Below are positions 34,870-43,034 of a stretch of DNA of 64,000 bases, one piece after another (position 1 is the first letter of the stretch; the number at the start of each line of letters is the position of its first letter). Where the stretch lies: positions 179,235 to 243,234 of the forward strand of contig CAKSBC010000001.1 of assembly GCA_934438085.1 (NCBI GenBank). Reading direction: 5' to 3'. This DNA is from an uncultured Lachnospiraceae bacterium. GTDB lineage: Bacteria; Bacillota; Clostridia; Lachnospirales; Lachnospiraceae. Both the position numbers and the translations under genes were made by a program. The notes beneath the pieces are model-generated. The model had not been told where the DNA came from, searched no databases, and saw nothing but the letters and a program-made list of their open reading frames with translations.

Positions 34870-36138
34870 TCAATAATCCACAAATGAAATATCCAGGTCA
34901 ACGTCGCCCTCTATACCGTCAATACTTCCGCTGTCTGAATACTGTCTTAATGTATACTGATAAGGGTAATAGAATTCCGAATTATAGGCAGCGAGCCATT
35001 TATCATAGTCCTCAAGCTGTGTAAGATCCAGCATTAGAAGTGCACTTTCGATATTAAAATATATCATCGGCTTATAGCCTGCATCTTTAAGCTTTTCACA
35101 GTAATATTTAATAAGGCTGGTTCTTTCCTCAATACCAAGAGTATCCATACGACCTTCTCCGGCATTGGCCTCTTCTACATCTACAACGACAGGATAATCC
35201 ACCTTATTCTCACCGACAAGTTCTTTAAGCATCGCTATCTCTTCATCTACCTCTGTCTCATTTACAGCCTGTGTAAATATATATACGCCTGCCTTTATCC
35301 CGTTCGCATCAGCTCCTACTATATTATTTTTAAATTTTTCATCCTCTACAAGCTTGCCTGATGAATAGCCTCTGTACAATGCTCTTATCATAGCAAACTC
35401 AACTCCGCTTCCTTTGACCTTAGCCCAATCTATATCTCCCTGATGTGATGAAACGTCTATTCCCTTATGTGAGATTACCTTGTCTCCGTCTGTATATTGC
35501 CATTCTCCGTTTTCTGACTGCTTGAGATCCTCGGTCTTATAGTTGTGCTTCTTCAGACTGTCATTTACAGGTGTGAATACATATCTTTTGTTCTTATATA
35601 AAATGAGATCATTCGGATAATATTTCCTGAGAGTTTCCATGACTGAATTTCCGCTTTCAAGCGAGCTTTTTATACCAAGCACAATTTTCTGATCGGCAGA
35701 AAGCGTATTGTCAGCAGCTATATCAGCTTCACTTCTTATAAAATTGCCGTACTCATCTGTTACAGCCTCTGCCGAAGCATTTCCGGATGAAGCTGTATCT
35801 CCCGATGCCGCACTACCCTTACCTGTTTCCTGCGTTAAAGCTCCGTATATTAGTACTCCTGCAATAATCAGCATCAGCAGGATGAGAACTATCTTCAGAA
35901 AAATAAAGTTTTTATTTTTTTTAGGCTTTTGGGACGCATAACGAGCATTCTGACCGTTTGACCTTACCGTCCTGCTGCCTGTGGAAGTTCGTACTCTGTT
36001 TCTGTCATTATTTCTGCCCTGCTCCGCATAGCGCACATTATCATCCTGCGAATAAGCGTTTGAACGCTGTGCATGGCTTCTTGATCTTATTCCCTGATAT
36101 TCGTTGGGCTGATTTCCTCTGCCTCGCTGATCTGCCAT
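34870..36138 (-). CDS. Membrane-anchored GH25 muramidase
   Basis: The 422-residue protein has an Arg/Asn/Gln-rich cytoplasmic N-terminus (about 1-75), one membrane helix at about 80-103, a Ser/Ala linker and a spacer, and a C-terminal GH25 domain from about residue 225. The catalytic acids fit GIDVSSHQGDIDW and PVVVDVEEA; the barrel ends LRQYSDSGSIDGIEGDVDLD. GH25 enzymes cut the glycan backbone of peptidoglycan, so this is probably a surface autolysin. The basic cytoplasmic tail is unusual for a secreted lysozyme and may contact division or envelope proteins. Confidence 0.88.
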   Translation of the reverse strand: MADQRGRGNQPNEYQGIRSRSHAQRSNAYSQDDNVRYAEQGRNNDRNRVRTSTGSRTVRSNGQNARYASQKPKKNKNFIFLKIVLILLMLIIAGVLIYGALTQETGKGSAASGDTASSGNASAEAVTDEYGNFIRSEADIAADNTLSADQKIVLGIKSSLESGNSVMETLRKYYPNDLILYKNKRYVFTPVNDSLKKHNYKTEDLKQSENGEWQYTDGDKVISHKGIDVSSHQGDIDWAKVKGSGVEFAMIRALYRGYSSGKLVEDEKFKNNIVGADANGIKAGVYIFTQAVNETEVDEEIAMLKELVGENKVDYPVVVDVEEANAGEGRMDTLGIEERTSLIKYYCEKLKDAGYKPMIYFNIESALLMLDLTQLEDYDKWLAAYNSEFYYPYQYTLRQYSDSGSIDGIEGDVDLDISFVDY

Positions 36139-36229
36139 ATCTATCTCCGTATATCGTCAACTTTCATTTAACTGCAACATATATTTAAAGTATAACACAG
36201 CATGCAGTGTTGTTTATTTACAATTTACA

Positions 36230-36272
36230 TAAAAACTGCCGTATTAAGGTCATATGGCCTCAGTACGGCAGT
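36230..36272 (-). terminator. Terminator after lon
   Basis: ACTGCCGTA and TACGGCAGT form a 9-bp stem with a 20-nt loop; TTTTTATG follows on the minus strand. Confidence 0.8.
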
Positions 36273-36292
36273 AATTATCTGCGATATATGAT

Positions 36293-38566
36293 TTATTTAA
36301 GCTTCAGCTCCTTAAGCACATCCTCGACTTCATCTACAGGTATTATTTCAAGTGATTCCTTTACCTCTTCGGCAACATCTCTCAGATCATCAATGTTGTC
36401 TTTTGGTATAAATACCTTCTTAACGCCTGCTCTGTGTGCAGCCATGAGCTTTTCCGGAAGACCGCCTATAGGCTTGACTCTGCCCTGAAGTGATACCTCA
36501 CCGGTCATTGCAGCCCTCGGAGTTACAGGTATGCCTGTAACAAGCGATGAAAGTGCTGTGGTAAGTGTAATTCCGGCAGACGGACCATCCTTAGGTGTAG
36601 CTCCGTCAGGCACATGTATATGAAGATCGTGGTCTTTGAACATTTCTGCCTTGTCCGGATACATGTTCTTTACAAGACTTACCGCAATGCGTGCGGACTC
36701 CTTCATAACATCTCCGAGCCTTCCGGTTATTATGATCTCTCCGCTGCCCTCCGTAAGCATGGTTTCTATAAACAGAACCGTTCCGCCTACACTTGTCCAT
36801 GCAAGTCCGGTAACAACTCCCGGCTTTGCAGTATCTCCTACGGATTTAAGATGAATAGGATTAGTATCCATTATCTCCTTAAGATTGTTTTTTGTAACGC
36901 TGACGCTTTCTGCCTCACCGCTTACTATCTTGACCGCAGTCGCTCTGCATATCTGATCTATGCCCTTCTTAAGGCCTCTTACTCCGGATTCCATAGTATA
37001 TTCACTTATGATCATATCTATAGCCTTATCACTGATTTTCAGCTTTCCGCGGCTTATTCCGGCAGTTTCCATAGACTTAGGAATAAGATGTCTTTTGGCT
37101 ATCTCCAGCTTTTCTGTAGGTGTATATCCGTTAAAGCTTATGACCTCCATACGGTTTAAAAGCGGCTCCGGTATGGTATCTGTACTGTTGGCCGTGCACA
37201 CAAACAGAACATCAGAAAGGTCATACGGCACATTGAGATAATGATCCGTAAAGTTAGCATTCTGCTCCGGATCAAGAACCTCTAAAAGAGCGCTTGCAGG
37301 ATCTCCGTTATATGACTGTGAAAGCTTATCCACCTCATCAAGCACCATAACAGGATCGCTTGTACTGCATTTTCTGAGGCTGTCAATGATTCGTCCCGGC
37401 ATAGCGCCGATATATGTTCGTCTATGGCCTCTTATATCTGACTCATCCTTGACTCCGCCGAGACTTACTCTCACATACTCTCGTCCAAGCGCTCTCGCTA
37501 TAGACTGACCTATGCTGGTCTTGCCTGTTCCCGGAGGGCCTACAAACAAAAGTATTGAGCCTGTCTGTACGCCTTTTAATTTCATTACGGCAAGCTGCTC
37601 AATGATTCTTTTCTTGACTTTTTTAAGCCCATAATGATTTTCATCCAATATTTCTGCGGCTTTTTTAAGATCTATGTCAGATGTTTCTTCCTTCTTCCAC
37701 GGAAGTGCCACCAGGGTCTCCAGATAATCCGTAAGCATTCCTGTTTCAGCAGTGTTCATGGTCTCTGCCTTAAGGCGCTTAAGTATCCTTCTTCCTTCAT
37801 TCTTGGCTGTTTCATTAATCTCCGATTCTTCGAGCTTGATCTCTATGCGTCTTAAATCGGACATGCTCTCAGGATGCATTTCATCCAGCTCCTTCTGCAA
37901 AAATTCCATCTGCTTTCTTATGGCATTTTCCTTATAGGTGCGCTGATACTCTGCCTCCTGAGCATTTTGAGCCTTAAGCTTGACCTTGATTATCTCAAGG
38001 TTCTCAAAGATTATTTTCTCGAGCATATCAAAACGCCTGCTCTGGCTGTCCTCTGCCAGTATCTTATAGCGTTCCTCATTGGAAAGATCCAGCCACGGGG
38101 ATATCGTTACTGCTACCTCTCCAATATTGCTCCAAGCATCTGAATAAGGTCTGAGAGAATGTTTCCACTCCATTTCCTCAGAAAACTTATTTATAGCCTC
38201 TTTTACTGCTGCAAATCTCGGCTTAGCCGACTCTTCATCAAGATCCTCAACATCCGGATGTCTGCGCACTTCTATGTCAATGCTTCTGTCCGGAAGCACC
38301 ATGAGACTTTCTATATCCACTCGATTCATAAGATTTATCATCATAAATCCTGATTCGTTGATATCAGCGATCTCTCCGTTTATTCCGATCGGATAAAAGC
38401 TGTCGGCAGTGAGCTGTGTCTTGGTCACATCATTTTTTGCAACTGCAACCGTGACCTTATCTCCTATATGCGGTTCCCTGTTCACCATTGCCTTATAGGT
38501 ATCTGTCTTGATGCAGAGTGCTGCATTCGGTGCAAGCAATATATTATAAACCGGTAATACTGCCAT
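36293..38566 (-). CDS. lon: ATP-dependent protease Lon (LonA)
   Basis: The 757-residue protein has the LonA order. The N-terminal substrate domain and coiled coil reach about residue 300. The AAA+ module follows with Walker A GPPGTGKTSIG, Walker B VMVLDEVDKL and sensor residues. The C-terminal serine-lysine protease has Ser in PKDGPSAGIT and Lys in GRVKPIGGLPEK. It degrades misfolded and regulatory proteins in the cytosol. Length is a little short of the usual 770-800. A strong AAAGGAG site precedes the ATG, and a CIRCE-like element lies in its leader, pointing to HrcA heat-shock control. Confidence 0.95.
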   Translation of the reverse strand: MAVLPVYNILLAPNAALCIKTDTYKAMVNREPHIGDKVTVAVAKNDVTKTQLTADSFYPIGINGEIADINESGFMMINLMNRVDIESLMVLPDRSIDIEVRRHPDVEDLDEESAKPRFAAVKEAINKFSEEMEWKHSLRPYSDAWSNIGEVAVTISPWLDLSNEERYKILAEDSQSRRFDMLEKIIFENLEIIKVKLKAQNAQEAEYQRTYKENAIRKQMEFLQKELDEMHPESMSDLRRIEIKLEESEINETAKNEGRRILKRLKAETMNTAETGMLTDYLETLVALPWKKEETSDIDLKKAAEILDENHYGLKKVKKRIIEQLAVMKLKGVQTGSILLFVGPPGTGKTSIGQSIARALGREYVRVSLGGVKDESDIRGHRRTYIGAMPGRIIDSLRKCSTSDPVMVLDEVDKLSQSYNGDPASALLEVLDPEQNANFTDHYLNVPYDLSDVLFVCTANSTDTIPEPLLNRMEVISFNGYTPTEKLEIAKRHLIPKSMETAGISRGKLKISDKAIDMIISEYTMESGVRGLKKGIDQICRATAVKIVSGEAESVSVTKNNLKEIMDTNPIHLKSVGDTAKPGVVTGLAWTSVGGTVLFIETMLTEGSGEIIITGRLGDVMKESARIAVSLVKNMYPDKAEMFKDHDLHIHVPDGATPKDGPSAGITLTTALSSLVTGIPVTPRAAMTGEVSLQGRVKPIGGLPEKLMAAHRAGVKKVFIPKDNIDDLRDVAEEVKESLEIIPVDEVEDVLKELKLK

Positions 38567-38587
38567 CTATATCATCTCCTTTATCTG

Positions 38588-38614
38588 TCAGCACTCGTTT
38601 GCTACGAGTGACAG
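38588..38614. promoter_or_regulatory. CIRCE-like HrcA operator in the lon leader
   Basis: TCAGCACTC (38588-38596), nine bases, then GAGTGACAG (38606-38614). The consensus is TTAGCACTC-N9-GAGTGCTAA: the first half differs at one position, the second at three. It sits 22 bp before the lon start, typical for CIRCE, and also folds as a hairpin in the mRNA. Confidence 0.75.
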
Positions 38615-38631
38615 ACGCTTTGTATAAATAT

Positions 38632-38671
38632 GGGTTCCATGTCCTTGCACTATACAATGTCTATGGAACCC
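38632..38671. repeat. Inverted repeat in the lon leader
   Basis: GGGTTCCAT (38632-38640) and ATGGAACCC (38663-38671) are exact inverted copies separated by 22 bp. In the lon mRNA they form a stem upstream of the CIRCE element. The role is unknown. Confidence 0.55.
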
Positions 38672-38765
38672 GGATCATGTCTTTATATGTTATGTTGTCT
38701 AAGGCTGTCCTATGCTACCCAAAGCTCTAAAGCCTTAAAAATCATATATCCAAAGCCGCTTTATA

Positions 38766-38794
38766 AGCATACTATTTCACTCGGGTTTTGTCAA
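38766..38794 (-). promoter_or_regulatory. Promoter of lon
   Basis: TTGACA (38789-38794) and TATGCT (38766-38771) are 17 bp apart on the minus strand. Transcription would start near 38759, giving a leader of about 190 nt. Confidence 0.65.
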
Positions 38795-38833
38795 CTCTGT
38801 GGAATGGCTGCTTTAATTATCACATTGCCAGAA

Positions 38834-40015
38834 TCAGCTTTTCACCGACTCATTACCTTCTGCAGCGACTTGCTCTGATGTATTCAGAAGAGCTGCGGTT
38901 TTTTCTTCCTCTTTTCTTACTATATATCCGTGAAGCACGAACTGAATTATAGCTACGACCGGAACAGAAAGAAGCACTCCGGTAATTCCAAAGAGCTTGG
39001 CTCCGACTATGATTCCAAGAGTGATCCATACACCGGAAACGCCCAATGCTCCGCCAAAAAGCTTCGGTTTTATAACATATCCGTCTATAGTCTGAAGTAT
39101 CAGCGTAAAAATAAGGAACAGAACAACTGACTGAGGACTTGAACACAGCAGTATCAGTCCCGCAATAAATGCACCTATAAAAGGACCGAAGGTTGGTATC
39201 AGATTGGTAACACCTACTACCAGGGATATAAGCACAAGGTAAGGCATTCCTGTGATCATCATAAATATAGCATTAATTATCGCTACTATGATTCCATCCA
39301 GAATATCACTGACTACATATGTAGTCATTATCATATTGCACTCAGACAAAAATGAAGTAGTAGACTTATATTTCTTTTCTGGCAAAATTGCATGAAGTAT
39401 TCTGTGATAAGAGCTTATTACAGTATTCTTATATACAATAAAATAAACCGCAAGTATAAGTCCGAGTCCAAGGTTAAGCGCACTGCTTGTTGCACTGAGT
39501 GAGCCTTCTGCAATCTTTCCTGTATTTTCTGTTATGATAGATACAGCATCATTTAAAAGTCCTGTCGTGGATTTATCCAGGATGCTCATATCCAGATTAT
39601 GACTTTCACCCATTTCAACGATATACTCAAGCATATCCTGAAGTGTTTCGGCATATGCATTAATGTTGCTTATAAACATTCTTATGCTGTCTATAAGCTG
39701 AGGAATAAGACCACTCATAAGAAGGATAAACAAGATACATACGGTTATCATTGCCGTAACATTTGAAAGCTGTTGTCTGACACCCTCCTTTTTTATGCCT
39801 CTATAAAGTGTCCTGTTAAGAAAATTAACAAGCGGTGATATCAGATAAGCTATAACAACTCCAAACACGACAGGTCGTATGAGTGTCATGAATTTCCCGA
39901 TCTGCGCAAATATAGTATCAAGCTCGGTAAGCACCACAAAAAACAGTACGGCCGAGCATGCTGCAATGGTATACTGCAGCCATTTTTTTTCTTCAAAATA
40001 GTTCTTAAATTTCAT
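38834..40015 (-). CDS. AI-2E/PerM-family membrane transporter
   Basis: From the ATG at 40015 the protein has 393 residues and about eight hydrophobic segments in the AI-2E/YtvI pattern. Conserved parts include PVVFGVVIAYLISPLVNFL, VGVTNLIPTFGPFIGAF and the late IDGYVIKPKLFGG. Family members include proposed AI-2 exporters, sporulation permeases and Na+/H+ antiporters, so function is not settled. The longer frame from 40060 overlaps the upstream gene and is not needed; GGAG follows that gene's stop. It is the third gene of the WYL operon. Confidence 0.85.
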   Translation of the reverse strand: MKFKNYFEEKKWLQYTIAACSAVLFFVVLTELDTIFAQIGKFMTLIRPVVFGVVIAYLISPLVNFLNRTLYRGIKKEGVRQQLSNVTAMITVCILFILLMSGLIPQLIDSIRMFISNINAYAETLQDMLEYIVEMGESHNLDMSILDKSTTGLLNDAVSIITENTGKIAEGSLSATSSALNLGLGLILAVYFIVYKNTVISSYHRILHAILPEKKYKSTTSFLSECNMIMTTYVVSDILDGIIVAIINAIFMMITGMPYLVLISLVVGVTNLIPTFGPFIGAFIAGLILLCSSPQSVVLFLIFTLILQTIDGYVIKPKLFGGALGVSGVWITLGIIVGAKLFGITGVLLSVPVVAIIQFVLHGYIVRKEEEKTAALLNTSEQVAAEGNESVKS

Positions 40016-40034
40016 TCGTTCAGTGTTTCTCCGT

Positions 40035-41588
40035 TTAAAGAACTGAAAGCATCGACACAAATCCGTGCCAAAGATTCTTAATAAGCGGCATACGGTTCTG
40101 AATACTTTCTATATCCTCAGCTCTGATCAGGCGCTCAATTGTGTTAAAGAGCTCACCAAGTTCATCATTACCGAGTTCAGTGACTTCTCTTCTTATATCA
40201 CTAATTTGTGACAAAAGAAAGTCCCACATATCATCTCCGTCAGAAATTGATTCGATAAGTCTGTCAATTTTATCTTCTCGCATGGCAGAACTGTCTCTGA
40301 AACATTTTAAAAGAACTATATAAAGGTCTTCATCATCATTTTCATTGGTCAGTCCCATCTTGACCTTTAAGCCGCTGTGTTCCAGATATCTGAGTTTTTC
40401 TGTAGTACTGCTGTCTTTTGTGACAGGTTTTCTGTTGACTATAATATCATATACTGCTCTTCTTAATTCACAGGCATCTATAGGCTTGTATAAAACATCC
40501 GTAAATCCGCAGTTAATATATTTTTCCCTTGCATACTTATTCTCTGATGTCAGTGCTATTCCCGGAGTAAATCCGTTTGCACCCTGCTCATCTCTGTGTA
40601 TCATATTAAATGCAGAAATTCCGTCAAAATCTTTGAGTCTGTGAGCCAATATAAGAATATCACAAGGTAACTCTCTGCAGGTCTGTATTGCCTCTGCACC
40701 CTCTTCAACCGTAATTATGTCGGCAGCGGTCCATCTAAATATTTCTTTTATCTTCTCAATGTCTTCATTACTGCGATCTGCCAAGAGCACTCTTTTACCG
40801 AGCATACTCTCCGGTGTACTGAAGAAATCATGAATAACCCTGTCCTCTTCACTCAGATTTCCCTCGTCTTCTAAAGACATGTCTGCCTCTTCCGGTTCAT
40901 CCTCAGTATGATCTGAATTATTATTCTCGATTACTGCATCAAAAACTTCTGCCGGCTCTGTTACTTCAGCTTCGTTATCGCTTTCAGATTCATTTCCGTT
41001 TTTTTCCTCTTCTCTTTCGGTTTCAGACTCATTGCCGGTTTCAGACTCATACTCAGTTTCAATTTCATTTCCGGCTTTGAGCTTGTTTTCTACTTCAGTA
41101 TCACTCTCGGTTTTAGTCTCTTTTCCAACTTCAGCCGCATCTTCAGTCTCAGTTTCATTTACTGATTCGGCAGAGTTCACGCCATTATTTACCTTATTAC
41201 CGTTCTTTCCTGAAAATGTATTCTTAAGCTTGTCGATACCTGCATTAATTCCACTTAAAGCAGTCCCTGAGCCTGCAGTGCCTTCATCATAAAGTCGTTC
41301 TTTAACCTTAAAATGCCCGTAAAGGAATATTCCGAGGCTTATAAGCAGCATAAGCTGAGCTACAAAATGAAGCAAGAACCCAAAGGCTGCAAATATTCCG
41401 ATGCCGCTAAGTATAAGCAGCATACCTATAATATATCCTATTACTGCCCAGACCATTCTTCTGCTTAACGCTTTAAGCTCACTGCTCTCAGATTTCTCTG
41501 CAAATATGCATATCACAAAGCAGAGCATTATAAAGATAAGTGACCACAAAAAACCGCATACATTGTAGATATTCGTTAAAACATACAT
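40035..41588 (-). CDS. Membrane protein with degenerate receiver and degenerate Hpt domains
   Basis: The 517-residue protein has three N-terminal membrane helices (about 8-28, 45-65, 70-90). An acidic Glu/Thr/Ser/Asn-repeat linker (about 125-250) leads to a receiver-like domain (about 265-385). The Lys (LYKPIDACEL) and Thr (ALTSE) of receivers are present, but the phospho-acceptor position reads ILILAHRLKDFDG with Ala where Asp is expected. The C-terminal 110 residues match Hpt domains (LEHSGLKVKMGL, then LGNDELGELFNTIERL), but the HALK phospho-His segment reads LSQISD. It thus appears unable to carry phosphate and may be a scaffold or sensor. It starts 1 bp after the WYL gene's stop. Confidence 0.75.
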   Translation of the reverse strand: MYVLTNIYNVCGFLWSLIFIMLCFVICIFAEKSESSELKALSRRMVWAVIGYIIGMLLILSGIGIFAAFGFLLHFVAQLMLLISLGIFLYGHFKVKERLYDEGTAGSGTALSGINAGIDKLKNTFSGKNGNKVNNGVNSAESVNETETEDAAEVGKETKTESDTEVENKLKAGNEIETEYESETGNESETEREEEKNGNESESDNEAEVTEPAEVFDAVIENNNSDHTEDEPEEADMSLEDEGNLSEEDRVIHDFFSTPESMLGKRVLLADRSNEDIEKIKEIFRWTAADIITVEEGAEAIQTCRELPCDILILAHRLKDFDGISAFNMIHRDEQGANGFTPGIALTSENKYAREKYINCGFTDVLYKPIDACELRRAVYDIIVNRKPVTKDSSTTEKLRYLEHSGLKVKMGLTNENDDEDLYIVLLKCFRDSSAMREDKIDRLIESISDGDDMWDFLLSQISDIRREVTELGNDELGELFNTIERLIRAEDIESIQNRMPLIKNLWHGFVSMLSVL

Positions 41589-41589
41589 T

Positions 41590-42591
41590 TCAGGCCTCCG
41601 GGCGATACTGTTTTATAAGTCTTGAAATTTCCTGATTCATAGCATTAAGAACTGACGGCGGGCCGATTATCTTTGCCCCGTCTCCAAGTGCTGTTATCCA
41701 GCCCAAAAACTGAGGGCTGACCGCAACCTTAACATTTACTCTGAAATGCTCATCATCTGAGCGTATCATCATAATATCCTTGCCGAATCTGTCAATGATG
41801 ACACCTGCCATATCATTTCGGCATTCTATAGTAACATTTTCATCCTTGCCTCCGTACATTCCGAATACTCGGCTTGTATAAAGAGCCATATCGAAATCCT
41901 TGTACTCTTCTCCTCCCATATCTCTTTTCTTATCAAGAAGCGATATTCGCTTCATCTTATCTACTCTGTAATGCTTAAGTTTACTGCTGTCACTGTCATA
42001 TGCTATGAGGTAATAGTTTTCATCATTCCAGCACAGAGCCCACGGACTTGCATAATACAGCTTTCCGTCATTTTTAGGTATCTGCTTCTTATCTGCACTC
42101 CATTTAAAATATATAAAGCTTATTCGCTTATTGTCGGCTATGGCTTCATTAATAAGGTCAACATTATTGTAAATGCTTTCGTTCATAGTTTTTACACGCT
42201 GCGAAACATATACCTGTCTGTGAAGCTTAGATGCCTCATAAATGCTCGCCATGCCTTCTATCTTTTTAATTAGTTCATCCGACTTTTTCTTAGTTATAAA
42301 CTTTGCCGACTGTACAGTGTCCACAAGAAGCTTTAGCTCAGCAAGCTCAAAAGGTCTGCTTGCAACATGATAATAATAGCTGCGATTTTCCTGACAGCCT
42401 ACTATATCCATACCATAGGCCTTAAGACATTCAATGTCATCATATATACTTTTTCTCTCAGCCTTCACTCCGCAGCTTTCAAGCTCTCTTATGATCTCAG
42501 GCATAGTGATAGCATGTTCATCATCTGTTTTTTCTAAAAGGATCTTCTTTAGATAAAGCATCTTAAGCTTCTGATTTGCCGATTTTGCCAT
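41590..42591 (-). CDS. WYL-domain transcriptional regulator
   Basis: The 333-residue protein has an N-terminal winged helix (about 5-75; ERKSIYDDIECLKAYG) and a WYL domain (about 145-220; RISFIYFKW, YYASPWALCWNDENYYLIAYD, LKHYRVDKMKRISLL). Its C-terminal WCX-like segment ends IGPPSVLNAMNQEISRL. WYL proteins are ligand-responsive regulators, often sensing nucleic acids or nucleotides. It is tightly coupled to the pseudo-receiver gene and presumably controls this three-gene operon. Confidence 0.87.
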   Translation of the reverse strand: MAKSANQKLKMLYLKKILLEKTDDEHAITMPEIIRELESCGVKAERKSIYDDIECLKAYGMDIVGCQENRSYYYHVASRPFELAELKLLVDTVQSAKFITKKKSDELIKKIEGMASIYEASKLHRQVYVSQRVKTMNESIYNNVDLINEAIADNKRISFIYFKWSADKKQIPKNDGKLYYASPWALCWNDENYYLIAYDSDSSKLKHYRVDKMKRISLLDKKRDMGGEEYKDFDMALYTSRVFGMYGGKDENVTIECRNDMAGVIIDRFGKDIMMIRSDDEHFRVNVKVAVSPQFLGWITALGDGAKIIGPPSVLNAMNQEISRLIKQYRPEA

Positions 42592-42818
42592 GAGGCTTTC
42601 CTTTCCGACTGTACAAAACCATACTTAGATGTGTAAAAGCATAAATCGCGGCATGTCATAGTTTTGCAAAAAGCAATAAGTTTGCAGGCCAATGCACACA
42701 TAGTAATAGTTTATAAAAAATAACAGGCTTATTCAAGTTTTTTATCACATCCCGACAACAGTTCAACTTAAACATCGTTTCACAAATACTTCACATATGA
42801 AACACAAGGACTTAACAA

Positions 42819-42972
42819 TTGACCTTTATATTATAGCCATAAGATAAATAAAGGAGATGAACAAAACACACAACTCACACACGGAATATCCTTATAAAGG
42901 ATTTTCTATAAAATTACTCATAACTCCCCCTAACAAAGAAGAAAAGACCGTATGAAGCGGTCTTTTTCTTTT
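42819..42972 (+). ncRNA. Candidate short transcript or 32-codon ORF between divergent/convergent genes
   Basis: TTGACC (42819-42824) with a GATAAA about 18 bp on, then about 100 bp, then a terminator (AAGACCG/CGGTCTT plus TTTCTTTT, 42944-42972). The interval holds an open frame of 32 codons at 42857-42955 (MNKTHNSHTEYPYKGF...), but AAAGGAG abuts its ATG directly, which is poor spacing, and its stop lies inside the terminator stem. A small regulatory RNA is as likely. Nothing else is seen in 42592-43034 apart from the hydrogenase terminator. Confidence 0.4.
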
Positions 42973-42975
42973 ATA

Positions 42976-43005
42976 TAAAGCGCCGGTACCTTTTACGGCA
43001 CCGGC
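42976..43005 (-). terminator. Terminator after the hydrogenase gene
   Basis: GCCGGTGCC and GGTACCGGC pair on the minus strand (one mismatch) around GTAAAA. A second, bidirectional hairpin (AAGACCG/CGGTCTT) follows at 42944-42964. Confidence 0.75.
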
Positions 43006-43034
43006 ACTATATAGAGATTATTATTCAGTAATTA

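Noticed and set aside
42857..42955. Confident annotation of the 32-codon frame as a protein
   Set aside because: The Shine-Dalgarno abuts the ATG and the stop lies in the terminator stem; listed only as a candidate transcript.
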